Shown: positions 17,116-25,538 of the stretch, piece after piece
How positions within the stretch are numbered: position 1 is the first letter of the stretch
How the letters are laid out: each line of letters begins with the position of its first letter
From: Williamsia faeni
GTDB lineage: Bacteria; Actinomycetota; Actinomycetes; Mycobacteriales; Mycobacteriaceae
Assembly (NCBI GenBank): GCA_003202005.1
Contig: QJJF01000005.1
Coordinates: forward strand, 186,001 to 250,000
DNA length: 64,000 nt
Reading direction: 5' to 3'
Translations under genes and position numbers: made by a program
The notes under the pieces: generated by a model
Told to the model about the DNA's origin: nothing
What the model saw: the letters and a program-made list of their open reading frames with translations, nothing else
The model's database searches: none

Positions 17116-17127
17116 ATCCATGACACA

Positions 17128-17988
17128 GTGAATGACCCGACCACCTGGGAGTTCAACGCACTCGGCACCTCGTGGGGAGTTGCTCTCGGGCGATCGGTTC
17201 CTGACGACCTGAAGTCGGCGATCACCGCCGAGCTCGATCGGATCGATCTGATGTGGTCGAGGTTCCGCGACGATTCGACGGTGGCCGAGATGGCCACCAC
17301 CACCGGCCGCTTCCCGATCCCGTCGTCGGATCAGCCGGTGATCGACCTGCACCGCACGTTGTACGAGGTGACCGGCGGGATGGTGACGCCGATGGTCGGA
17401 CAGACCCTCGATGACGCCGGATACGACTCCACCTACTCCCTGCGGCCGGCGGAAGTGATTGCCGCGGTACCTCTGTGGGATGACGTTCTCGCCGGCTGGC
17501 AGGGGGAACTCGACGTCGTGCGTCCCGTGCTGATCGATATCGGCGCCACCGGAAAAGGATTCGCGGTCGACCGGGTTGCGCGGTTGGTCCGGGAGCACGG
17601 ATTCGACGAATTCCTGGTCGACGGCAGCGGCGACATCCGGTCCGGTGATCACCCTCACCGAATCGGGTTGGAGCATCCCACCGATCCGACCAAGGCGATC
17701 GGCACGGTGGTGATCGAGAACAACGCGATCTGCGCTTCGGCGGGCAACCGGCGCGCCTGGGCGGATTGGCATCACATCGTGGATCCGCGATCCGGTGGTC
17801 CCACCCGGGAAGTCCTGGCCACCTGGGCGATCGCCGAAGACACGATGACAGCCGACGGGCTCGCGACGGCACTGTTTTTCACATCTCCCCAAAAACTGTT
17901 GAGCCACTTTGATTTCGACTATGTGGTGGTGCGGGCAAACGGCACTGTCGAACATTCACACGCGCGAGAACTGGAGTTGTTCCTATGA
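17128..17988 (+). CDS. apbE: FAD:protein FMN transferase (ApbE)
   Basis: The 286-residue enzyme transfers FMN from FAD to Thr/Ser of target proteins. ApbE landmarks are present: MWSRFRDDSTVAEM, the LIDIGATGKGFAVD loop (usual DLGGxxKG), the DGSGDIR pocket, SAGNRRAWADWHHIVDPRSG, and MTADGLATALF with the Mg-coordinating acidic region. It starts with GTG and has no signal peptide or lipobox, so it appears cytosolic, whereas many bacterial ApbEs act outside the membrane. It overlaps the next gene by 4 bp. The two FMN-binding lipoproteins just upstream, and possibly the RnfD-like domain downstream, are the natural targets. Confidence 0.88.
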   Translation: MNDPTTWEFNALGTSWGVALGRSVPDDLKSAITAELDRIDLMWSRFRDDSTVAEMATTTGRFPIPSSDQPVIDLHRTLYEVTGGMVTPMVGQTLDDAGYDSTYSLRPAEVIAAVPLWDDVLAGWQGELDVVRPVLIDIGATGKGFAVDRVARLVREHGFDEFLVDGSGDIRSGDHPHRIGLEHPTDPTKAIGTVVIENNAICASAGNRRAWADWHHIVDPRSGGPTREVLATWAIAEDTMTADGLATALFFTSPQKLLSHFDFDYVVVRANGTVEHSHARELELFL

Positions 17989-19502
17989 GGTTCGTCAGGC
18001 TGATCGATCGCCTCTCGATGTATCGGTTTGTGTTGCTCGCCTTGGTTGTGCTGGCCGTCTACGCACTGGGGGTCGCGGCGTTCGATTCCGAATTCGCCTA
18101 TACGGCAAGTCAATTGCTCGGATCGTTGGCGATTCTCGTGGTGACCTGCGGGGTCGTGACCTACGCCTGCGCGGCCGTCGTCCGGGTTCCGCCGGGTAGC
18201 GAATCATGGCTGATCACCGCGTTGATCCTGTTCTTCATCTTCCCGGGACTCACCGATGCCGACACCGGGTGGGGACTCGTGCTGGCGGGTGCCATCGCAA
18301 GCGCCTCGAAGTACGTGATCGCATTCCGCCGTCGTCACATCGTGAACCCGGCTGTCGCGGCAGCGGTGATCTGTTATCTGTTCGCGTACTTCGACGTCGG
18401 ACCGTTCCTGTTCGGGTTCTGGTGGGTCGCCGCCGAACAACTGATGATCCCGATGATCGTGATCGGGCTCGCGGTGGTCTGGAAGTTGCGCGAATGGTGG
18501 CTGGTGGGAACATTTCTCGTCGTCTCCCTGGTGACGGCCATCTATGTGGCACTCGACGTCGACACCCCGGTCGGCGACGCGCTCGAACTCGCCATCAAGT
18601 CGAGTCCGCTGCTGTTCGCGGGCGCGATCATGCTCACCGAACCGCTCACGTCTCCGTCGACGCGCGTGCAGTCGGTCATCTATGCGGCGCTCGTCGGATT
18701 CCTCATGTACTGGGGTGAGTCGTTCGAGATCACCGACAAATACACGCTTGAATTCACACCGGAGATCGCATTGCTGGTGGGCAATCTGTTCGCCTACATC
18801 GTTGCGCGCAGATGGCGCCGCACGGTGCTCACCGTTGACTCCGTGCAGCCGATCGGCACGGACACCTACGAGGTGATCGCCTCGCCCGGGCTGCGATTCC
18901 GGCCCGGACAGTGGGCACAGATCTCTGCGCCCAGATGGAATCCGACGCCCGAGAAGCAGGGCACGCGACGGGTGTTGTCGCTGGCCGGAGCGCCCGGCGA
19001 ATCGACGCGTTTCGGTTTCACCGCGGCCGGGGACATCTCGGCATTCAAGAAACGGCTCATCGAGGGCGATGTGGCGGGCTCGAAGCTGTATGTCGACGAG
19101 GTCGGTGGCAACTTCACACTCCCGCGCAAACTGACCGCGCCGACGGTCCTGATTGCCGGTGGCATCGGCATCACGCCGTTCCGATCGATGCTTGCCGACC
19201 TGCTGGAACGGGGTGCGGACCTGTCGAAGGTGTCGTTGATCTATGCGGCCAACGGTGATGATCGGCTGGTGTACGCCGATGTTCTCGATGCCGTCCGTGC
19301 CGCCGGCGCCACCGTGCTGACGGTGACCGGTGGCCTGGTGGGTGCCAGCGATATCGCTGCGGTAGCGCATCCGGGATCGCACTACTATCTGTCCGGCCCG
19401 CCGGCCATGCTCGACGCCATCAAACCGATGTTGCTGGGTGCCGAACCCGTATTGCGGTGGCAGCCCTGGCGCCTGCACACCGATCGATTCATCGGCTACT
19501 GA
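17985..19502 (+). CDS. RnfD/NqrB-like membrane domain fused to FNR-type reductase
   Basis: In this 505-residue fusion, residues 1-290 form about ten transmembrane helices resembling RnfD/NqrB, including the loop TEPLTSPSTRVQ (compare DPxTSPxT of RnfD). Residues 295-505 form a ferredoxin-NADP+ reductase module: RFRPGQWAQ and RRVLSLAG bind FAD, AGGIGITPFRSM binds the nucleotide, and YLSGPPAMLD is the C-terminal motif. It would pass electrons from cytosolic NAD(P)H through FAD and the membrane to extracytoplasmic FMN lipoproteins. The architecture belongs to the flavin-based extracytosolic electron-transfer systems described in broad surveys. The electron acceptor is unknown; ferric iron is suggested by the upstream iron box. 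Confidence 0.85.
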   Translation: MRFVRLIDRLSMYRFVLLALVVLAVYALGVAAFDSEFAYTASQLLGSLAILVVTCGVVTYACAAVVRVPPGSESWLITALILFFIFPGLTDADTGWGLVLAGAIASASKYVIAFRRRHIVNPAVAAAVICYLFAYFDVGPFLFGFWWVAAEQLMIPMIVIGLAVVWKLREWWLVGTFLVVSLVTAIYVALDVDTPVGDALELAIKSSPLLFAGAIMLTEPLTSPSTRVQSVIYAALVGFLMYWGESFEITDKYTLEFTPEIALLVGNLFAYIVARRWRRTVLTVDSVQPIGTDTYEVIASPGLRFRPGQWAQISAPRWNPTPEKQGTRRVLSLAGAPGESTRFGFTAAGDISAFKKRLIEGDVAGSKLYVDEVGGNFTLPRKLTAPTVLIAGGIGITPFRSMLADLLERGADLSKVSLIYAANGDDRLVYADVLDAVRAAGATVLTVTGGLVGASDIAAVAHPGSHYYLSGPPAMLDAIKPMLLGAEPVLRWQPWRLHTDRFIGY

Positions 19503-19630
19503 CGGGCGAATCCGAGTGGGCGGGAACTTTCTGCCGTCGCCGGTGCTCCTATCTTCGACCGCCGCACAACGCGGCACCACCGAAGACCACGAACCCACAA
19601 CTTCCCGACCGCGGCACTGCCGTACCCGAG

Positions 19631-19663
19631 ACCGGGCCACCTGAACACAGGTGGCCCGGTTTT
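19631..19663 (+). terminator. Intrinsic terminator
   Basis: A perfect 13-bp stem (19631-19643 with 19648-19660) has a 4-base loop AACA and is followed by TTTT. It is placed to end the flavin electron-transfer operon, just before the convergent proline dehydrogenase gene. Confidence 0.85.
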
Positions 19664-19669
19664 GGTGTG

Positions 19670-20641
19670 TCAGTCGCGGGAGACCAGGGCCCGGAGAAAG
19701 AACTTCAGGTTCTCGGGACGTTCTGCCAGCCGGCGCATGAAATAGCCGTACCACTGCGAACCGAACGGAACGTAGACCCGGATCTGCCGACCGGCCCGGG
19801 CCAGTCTGAGCTGTTCGGAATCGCGGATGCCGTAGAGCATCTGGTGCTCCCACTCGTCGGCGCGTCGGCCGGCGGCGGTGGCCATCGCCTCGGCGGCGGC
19901 CACCATCACCGGATCGTGGCTGGCGACCATCGGGTACCCGTCGCCGGCCATCAACACCTGTAGGCAGCGCACGTACGCGGCGTCGACGTCCGGCTTGTCC
20001 CGGAAAGCCACCGCCGCTGGTTCGGCATATGCGCCCTTGCACAGCCGGATCCGTGATCGGGGTCCGGCAAAAGCGTGGCAGTCGTCCTCGGTGCGGTGCA
20101 GATAGGACTGCAGCACGGTCCCGAGGTCGGGGAAGTCGGACTGCAACTCGCGGACGATCCGCAAGGTCGAGTCGGTGGTGGTGTGGTCCTCGGCGTCGAT
20201 CGTCACCCACACGCCTGCCCGGGTGGCCGCGGAGGCAATGCGGTGTGCATTCTCCAGTGCGATCTTCTCTCCGTGCCGGGGGAGTGCACGACCGAGTGCG
20301 GACAGCTTCAGCGACACCTCCATCGGATGACCGGGCGGGGTCGGGTTCGGGCCGGCAGCATGATCGGCGAGCATCCCGATCAGTCGCAGGTAGGCCTGGA
20401 CGGTCCTTTCGGCCTGGGTTTCGTCGGTGGTGTCCTCGCCGAGGTGGTCGATGGAGATCATCCGCCCGGATTCGAGCAGCGATCCGCAGACATCCATGAC
20501 ATCGTCATGGGTTTCACCGGGGACGAAGCGCTGCACAACATTCCGTGTCACGGGCAGCCGCCCGCTGAGGCGCTTGATCCGGTCGCTCCGGCCGGCCGCG
20601 GTGATGATGCTGCGTGTTGCGGCAGCGGTGGTCGGCTTCAC
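19670..20641 (-). CDS. putB: Proline dehydrogenase
   Basis: This 323-residue monofunctional FAD enzyme oxidises proline to pyrroline-5-carboxylate. The TIM-barrel motifs are readable: MISIDHLGEDTTDE, EVSLKLSALG, WVTIDAEDHTTTD, QSYLHRTEDD, RIRLCKGAYAEP, and near the end YVPFGSQWYGYFMRRLAERPEN, which carries the paired Arg residues for proline binding. It overlaps the upstream dehydrogenase gene by 4 bp (start inside the rocA stop), so the two steps are translationally coupled. Gene pair and divergent PucR regulator match the mycobacterial pruA-pruB-pruC arrangement. Confidence 0.93.
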   Translation of the reverse strand: MKPTTAAATRSIITAAGRSDRIKRLSGRLPVTRNVVQRFVPGETHDDVMDVCGSLLESGRMISIDHLGEDTTDETQAERTVQAYLRLIGMLADHAAGPNPTPPGHPMEVSLKLSALGRALPRHGEKIALENAHRIASAATRAGVWVTIDAEDHTTTDSTLRIVRELQSDFPDLGTVLQSYLHRTEDDCHAFAGPRSRIRLCKGAYAEPAAVAFRDKPDVDAAYVRCLQVLMAGDGYPMVASHDPVMVAAAEAMATAAGRRADEWEHQMLYGIRDSEQLRLARAGRQIRVYVPFGSQWYGYFMRRLAERPENLKFFLRALVSRD

Positions 20642-22290
20642 GGTCGGCCCTCTTCGGGATCGGCGGCCATATGCGGATATCCGGCAGCTGTTGCGGGAGT
20701 GAATGTCTCCTTGATGGTCCGGGTCGAGGTCCAGCGCATCAGATTCTGCTTGGACCCCGCCTTGTCGTTGGTGCCCGATGCACGTCCACCACCGAAAGGC
20801 TGCTGTCCGACCACCGCCCCGGTGGGTTTGTCGTTGATGTAGAAGTTTCCGGCCGCGTTGCGGAGCCCTGAGAGCGCGGAACCGACCGCCGACCGGTCAT
20901 CGGCGATGACGGCTCCGGTGAGCGCGTAGCGGGCCGTCGAATCCACCTGCTGCAGAATCGAATCGAAGTTGTCGTCGGGATAGACGTGGACCGAGAGGAT
21001 CGGGCCGAAATACTCCGTGGAAAAGGCCTCGTCGGTGGGATCGTCGCCGAGGAGCACCGTCGGCCGTACGAAGTAGCCCTCGGAGTCGTCGTGATCCCCG
21101 CCGGCGGCGATGGTCAGGGAGGGAACGGATTTGGCTCGCTCGATGGCGGCCGACGATTTGTCGAAGGCGCGCTGGTCGATCACCGCGGCGCCGAAATTGG
21201 ACAGGTCCCGGACGTCGCCGTAGCTCAGGCTGTTCGCCTCGGCGAGGAAGTCGTCGCCCATGGTGTCCCACACCGAACGCGCGATGTAGGCGCGCGATGC
21301 GGCCGAACACTTCTGGCCCTGATATTCGAAGGCTCCGCGGATCAGTGCGGTTCGCAGCACCTCCGGATCTGCCGAACTATGGGCCAGCACAAAGTCTTTG
21401 CCGCCGGTTTCGCCGACCAGTCGCGGATAGCTGCGATAGCGGTCGATGTTCGTTCCGACTTCACGCCACAGATGCTGAAAGGTGTTGGTCGAACCGGTGA
21501 AATGGATACCGGCCAGATTCGGATCGCTCAGCGCCACATCGCTGACCGCGATACCGTCTCCGGCGACCAGATTGATCACGCCGGGTGGCAATCCCGCCGC
21601 CTCCAGGAGCTTCATCGTGAGATATGCCGAATAGGTCTGTGTCGGTGAGGGTTTCCAGACCACGGTGTTACCCATCAACATCGGGGCGGTGGGCAGGTTG
21701 GCGGCGATCGCCGTGAAGTTGAACGGGGTGATCGCGTAGACAAAGCCTTCGAGTGGGCGGTGGTCGAGTCGGTTCCACACCCCGGCGCCGGAGACGGGTT
21801 GTTCGGCGAGTATCTCCCGCGCGAATCCGACGTTGAAGCGCCAGAAGTCGACGAGTTCGCAGGGCGCGTCGATCTCGGCCTGCTGCACCGTCTTCGACTG
21901 TCCGAGCATCGTGGCCGCGGCGATCGTTTCGCGCCAGGGTCCGGCCAACAGGTCTGCGGCCCGCAGCAGGATCGCGGCCCGGGAATCGAAGTCGGTTGCA
22001 TTCCACGCCGGCGCAGCCGCCAGTGCGGCGTCGACCGCTGCGCGGGCCTCGTCGTGGGTGGCATTGGTGAACGTGCCGAGCACCTCGTGATGGGCATGGG
22101 GCTGAACCACGGGAATCGGTGTTCCGGTGCCGGTGACGTGGGCACCGTTGATCACATGGGGTAGGTCCATCGGGCCGTCGGCGGTGAGGCTGCCCAACTC
22201 GGCGATGATCCGGCGGCGTTCCGGAGATCCAGGGGCGTAGGTGTGCACGGGTTCGTTGTGCGCGCGTGGCGGCGTGGTGATGGCGTCCAT
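20638..22290 (-). CDS. pruA: L-glutamate gamma-semialdehyde dehydrogenase
   Basis: This 550-residue aldehyde dehydrogenase oxidises glutamate semialdehyde (from P5C) to glutamate with NAD+. Motifs are ITPFNFTAIAANLP, GNTVVWKPSPTQTYSAY, the general-base region LVGETGGKDFVLAH, and the nucleophile segment FEYQGQKCSAASRAYI with the catalytic Cys. Length and composition match the single-function actinobacterial P5C dehydrogenase rather than PutA. It is the first gene of the two-gene proline-degradation operon, read away from the divergent PucR-type activator; the 92-bp gap between them contains a likely operator. Confidence 0.93.
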   Translation of the reverse strand: MDAITTPPRAHNEPVHTYAPGSPERRRIIAELGSLTADGPMDLPHVINGAHVTGTGTPIPVVQPHAHHEVLGTFTNATHDEARAAVDAALAAAPAWNATDFDSRAAILLRAADLLAGPWRETIAAATMLGQSKTVQQAEIDAPCELVDFWRFNVGFAREILAEQPVSGAGVWNRLDHRPLEGFVYAITPFNFTAIAANLPTAPMLMGNTVVWKPSPTQTYSAYLTMKLLEAAGLPPGVINLVAGDGIAVSDVALSDPNLAGIHFTGSTNTFQHLWREVGTNIDRYRSYPRLVGETGGKDFVLAHSSADPEVLRTALIRGAFEYQGQKCSAASRAYIARSVWDTMGDDFLAEANSLSYGDVRDLSNFGAAVIDQRAFDKSSAAIERAKSVPSLTIAAGGDHDDSEGYFVRPTVLLGDDPTDEAFSTEYFGPILSVHVYPDDNFDSILQQVDSTARYALTGAVIADDRSAVGSALSGLRNAAGNFYINDKPTGAVVGQQPFGGGRASGTNDKAGSKQNLMRWTSTRTIKETFTPATAAGYPHMAADPEEGRP

Positions 22291-22355
22291 CTACCCATCA
22301 CAGCCCGGCAGCGACCACGAAACGATAGCCGATAGGCCAAAGCATGTGCGTATCC

Positions 22356-22373
22356 TTGGTTCAGTTGAACAAA
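22356..22373. promoter_or_regulatory. Palindrome in pruA/PucR-gene intergenic region
   Basis: TTGGTTCA (22356-22363) and TGAACAAA (22366-22373) form an inverted repeat matching at seven of eight positions around GT. The right arm abuts the PucR ribosome site AAAGGGGG. It is a likely site for the PucR-type regulator to act on both divergent genes. Confidence 0.5.
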
Positions 22374-22382
22374 GGGGGTCGG

Positions 22383-23993
22383 ATGTCGGAACCCGGAACA
22401 CCGGCATCGAGCACGCTCGGGCGATTGCTTCTGGCGTTGGACGGCACGCTGGTCACACTCGTCGAGGCGCCCGAGGGCCTGGATCGAACCGTGTCGTCGA
22501 TGGCGCTGCTCGACGATGACGACCTGAGACTCGGTGTGGGCCGGGCAGCGAGAGGTGCGGACCTGGTGCTGCTGGTCGGCGTGGGTGCAGATTCGGTGAT
22601 CGCCTGGTTGGCAACGCTGGGTATCCGGACACCCGTCGCGATTCTGGTGAAGTCGCCGACGACGACGATGGTGCGCCGGGCGGCGGCCGCCGGTGTCGCG
22701 GTGGTTGCCGTTGACCCCCATGCGCGCTGGGAGCGTATCTACAACCTGATCGGGCGAGTTCTGGAGCAGGCCCGCGCGGGGAGCGCGGAGTCGATGGCCA
22801 CTGGCACCGCGGGAGATTTGTTCGCACTGGCCCAGGCGGTCGCGGATCGGACCGGCGGACTGGTGAGCATCGAAGACGCCGACTCGCATGTCCTGGCCTA
22901 CAGCACCTCTGACGAGCACGCCGACGAACTCCGCCGGCTGTCGATTCTCGGACGTGAGGGTCCGCCGGAGATGCTCGACTGGCTGCGGCAGTGGGGCGTT
23001 TTCGGTGCCCTGCGGGCCACGACGGACGTGGTGTCGGTGGCGCAGCGCGATGACCTCGGTCTGCGCCCACGACTGGCTATCGGTATCCGGGAACCCGGCG
23101 GTCAGGCATATCTCGGGACCCTGTGGTTGCAGCAGACCGACGCCGCCCCGGCTCCGGACTCGGCGGAGGTGATCACCGGTGCAGCCGCCGTCGCCGCCCG
23201 CATCATCGCGCAATCGGTGTCGATGCCGTCCGTACACGGCGAGCAGGTTCAGCGGCTTCTCGGATTTCGGGGGGACGGCATCGACGTCACCTATCTTGCT
23301 CAGGCACTGAACATTCCGGCCGACGGGCCGGTGGTTGTCGTCGGGCTGGGGCCACGCGAACGTGCCGGGACCACCGATCGCCGCGACGAACCAGGGGAGC
23401 AGAACCTGCCGGCGATCACACTGCACGCCAGTGCTTTTCGGCCCGACTCGGTGACCGCCGCGGTCGGCGGCCGGGTTTACGTGCTGTTACCCCAGACCGG
23501 CGGCGGGCCGGCGACGGTGCAGTGGGCACGCGCCACCGTGGCGGCCGCGGAACGAAGATTCGGCGTCCGGATCCGGGCTGTGATTGCCGAGGGTTCCGGG
23601 GTGATCGATGCGGCGCGGTTGCGTGGCGAGGTCGACCGGGTGATCGATGCCGCGCTCCATGAGGGTGCACTGATCGACCAGGTGACCACTGTCGAGCAGT
23701 CACGGACGCCGGTGCTCCTCGGCGAGATCGTCGGATTGCTTGCCGCCAACCCCGACCTGGTCGATCCGCGGGTGGCCGAACTCCGGGAGTACGACACCGC
23801 GCACGGGACGGAATTGGTGCCGAGCGTGCGGGCCTACCTCGATGCGTTCGGTGATGTCCGGGCGGCGGCCACCGATCTACACATCCATCCGAACACGCTC
23901 CGGTACCGGCTGCGACGGGCCCACGAACTGACCGGGCTGGATCTGGGCGATCAGGCCACTCGCCTGGTTGTGGCCCTCGCACTTCGTATTTGA
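22383..23993 (+). CDS. PucR/CdaR-family regulator of proline catabolism
   Basis: This 536-residue regulator ends in a PucR-type helix-turn-helix: VRAYLDAFGDVRAAATDLHI then HPNTLRYRLRRAHELTGLDL. A GGDEF-like middle region (about 300-430) and an N-terminal sensory part precede it. It is divergent from pruA-putB, the same arrangement as mycobacterial Rv1186c (PruC), which activates the proline operon. I chose the ATG at 22383, with AAAGGGGG upstream, over a start 13 codons earlier that would overlap the palindrome. The ligand is presumably proline or a product, by analogy only. Confidence 0.85.
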   Translation: MSEPGTPASSTLGRLLLALDGTLVTLVEAPEGLDRTVSSMALLDDDDLRLGVGRAARGADLVLLVGVGADSVIAWLATLGIRTPVAILVKSPTTTMVRRAAAAGVAVVAVDPHARWERIYNLIGRVLEQARAGSAESMATGTAGDLFALAQAVADRTGGLVSIEDADSHVLAYSTSDEHADELRRLSILGREGPPEMLDWLRQWGVFGALRATTDVVSVAQRDDLGLRPRLAIGIREPGGQAYLGTLWLQQTDAAPAPDSAEVITGAAAVAARIIAQSVSMPSVHGEQVQRLLGFRGDGIDVTYLAQALNIPADGPVVVVGLGPRERAGTTDRRDEPGEQNLPAITLHASAFRPDSVTAAVGGRVYVLLPQTGGGPATVQWARATVAAAERRFGVRIRAVIAEGSGVIDAARLRGEVDRVIDAALHEGALIDQVTTVEQSRTPVLLGEIVGLLAANPDLVDPRVAELREYDTAHGTELVPSVRAYLDAFGDVRAAATDLHIHPNTLRYRLRRAHELTGLDLGDQATRLVVALALRI

Positions 23994-24021
23994 CGCTAGC
24001 GGCAGCAGCTGCAGATACGAC

Positions 24022-24051
24022 AGAGCCCTCGAGCTTTCGCTCGAGGGCTCT
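24022..24051. terminator. Hairpin terminator between convergent genes
   Basis: A perfect 13-bp stem (24022-24034 with 24039-24051) has a TTTC loop. It stands between the ends of the PucR-type gene and the DUF3068 gene. The U-tract is short, so termination strength is uncertain, but the position and stem suit a bidirectional terminator. Confidence 0.75.
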
Positions 24052-24076
24052 TGTCAGACGTCAGATCGGACCGTGA

Positions 24077-25297
24077 TCAGGGGGTCTTCGCGAATTGCAC
24101 GGTGTCGTCATTGGATGCGTCGCCGCCGGGACGACGTCGGAGCAGCAGGATCACACCTCCGATGAGGAGCAGACCACCGACTACGCCGAGGATCGCCGGA
24201 ACGATCACACCACCGATCCGGAGCTGATCGACGTAACCGGAAGCCTTGTCGGACTGATGCTCGACAGTGGTGCTATTCCACTCCATAGTGGCCGCGAAGG
24301 CGTCCATCCGGAACTCCCGGAGCGGTGCGGCCAAATCAGGATCTTCCCAGCCCGGGGACTTGAAGTACTGATGCTGCTCTTCCAGACCCTTGAGGATCGT
24401 GCCGGTCTCCGGTTCCACCCAGACGTGGCGGGTGGCTTTTGCGAAGCGGTCCATCACGACGGGCTCGTTGGCCGGGACGCCTTTGATACCCCACCAGCTG
24501 GCCGGCTTCTCCAGCGAGGTGCCGAGTGCCGGCTGCCCATTCGGCGTCGGCAGCGTCACCTGATCGACCTCGGGAACGTCGCTGACGAAGTGGTAGGCGG
24601 TGACGCCGTCGATCTTTTCTTCTTCGACGAACTTTGCGGGCACGTCCTGCCGGGTGTTGGCGTCGTAGTACAGCTGATCGGTCTTCTTCACGTCGAAGCC
24701 GAACTTGTACTGGTATCCCTTGCGAGGTGCTTCGACGAAGTTGTCGGTGCCGTCGATGGTCACCGTGCCTTCCGGTGCCTCGAGGGTGTGGATGCGCGCG
24801 ATGTTGCCGTTCGGCTTGCTCGTTTTGCGATCCACGGACACGACATCGACGTTCGAGGTGAGAACGGCGTCTTTACAGGTGCGCTTGGCATTGACCGGTT
24901 CTGCAGTGGGCTCGGTCGTCTTGTCGCCGTCGCGCAGCAGGTCGATCATCACCGTCTGTCCGGACTGCAGCGTTGCCTGATCGGAGTCCGACGGATTGAT
25001 GATGATGCTGCGACGCTGCTGTGTCAGATGGGCGTCGAGGACCTCAGCCCTCGGTTCATTGATCGAACAGCGATTGAAAACGCGTGCCGGGGTGTTGTTG
25101 TCATCAGTCAGACCTGCCGGAACCGACGTCGACACCGAGGTGATATCGAGGTCCAGCGGGACCACCTTGAGCTTGGGAACCAGCCACAACGGAACTGCAA
25201 TCGCAGCGGTCAGCAGGGCGACCCCGAAGAAGATCAGCGCCGGTGCCAAAAACTTTTTGATGTCATACCCCTCTCGAACGGCGACAAGCGAGTTCAA
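24077..25297 (-). CDS. DUF3068 / PorA-family membrane protein, start unresolved
   Basis: The body is a DUF3068 protein: N-terminal helix (KKFLAPALIFFGVALLTAAIAV), a long extracytoplasmic domain of about 330 residues, and a C-terminal helix (GGVIVPAILGVVGGLLLIGGVILLL) followed by a basic RRRPGG tail. The family is typical of mycolata; the annotation 'PorA family' is by domain, and porin activity is not shown. No good in-frame start exists. TTG at 25297 is given here only as the best in-frame option. An ATG at 25266 behind AGAGGGG is one base out of frame, and adding one A to the A5 run at 25254-25258 would give a natural start, MTSKKFLAP. Confidence 0.65.
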   Translation of the reverse strand: MNSLVAVREGYDIKKFLAPALIFFGVALLTAAIAVPLWLVPKLKVVPLDLDITSVSTSVPAGLTDDNNTPARVFNRCSINEPRAEVLDAHLTQQRRSIIINPSDSDQATLQSGQTVMIDLLRDGDKTTEPTAEPVNAKRTCKDAVLTSNVDVVSVDRKTSKPNGNIARIHTLEAPEGTVTIDGTDNFVEAPRKGYQYKFGFDVKKTDQLYYDANTRQDVPAKFVEEEKIDGVTAYHFVSDVPEVDQVTLPTPNGQPALGTSLEKPASWWGIKGVPANEPVVMDRFAKATRHVWVEPETGTILKGLEEQHQYFKSPGWEDPDLAAPLREFRMDAFAATMEWNSTTVEHQSDKASGYVDQLRIGGVIVPAILGVVGGLLLIGGVILLLRRRPGGDASNDDTVQFAKTP

Positions 25298-25436
25298 GTA
25301 TTGCAGTACGCACCCCGAAAGTTGCCGACGGCCGCGGATTTCCGCACATCGCGCGTCCGGCACCGCACGAACAGAGAATTTCTCCATGCCCGTACCCGGG
25401 TACCGTCATCGCGCAGGTAGAGTCTTCACCCGAAGC

Positions 25437-25512
25437 GCCTTAGTAGCTCAGGGGATAGAGCAACCCTCTCCTAAAGGGTAGGTCGCAGGTTCGAATCCTG
25501 CCTAGGGCACCA
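25437..25512 (+). tRNA. tRNA-Arg (anticodon CCT)
   Basis: The full cloverleaf is readable. The acceptor stem GCCTTAG pairs with CTAGGGC through one G-U. The D arm contains AGCTCAGGGGATAGAGC, the anticodon arm is ACCCT-CTCCTAA-AGGGT with CCT at positions 34-36, and the T arm GCAGGTTCGAATCCTGC is intact. The discriminator base is A and CCA (25510-25512) is encoded. It decodes AGG. No integrase or attachment repeat is seen beside it. Confidence 0.96.
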
Positions 25513-25538
25513 GTACATCGGAAGTATCGTCATCGGGT

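Noticed and set aside
18204-20210. 668-codon open frame on the minus strand
   Set aside because: It runs antisense to the RnfD-FNR fusion and in another frame of proline dehydrogenase. Composition is Arg/Asp/Gly/His-rich frame-shadow protein without motifs.
25437-25512. tRNA-Arg as an integration site for a mobile element
   Set aside because: No integrase gene, no duplicated tRNA 3' end and no change in gene style on either side.
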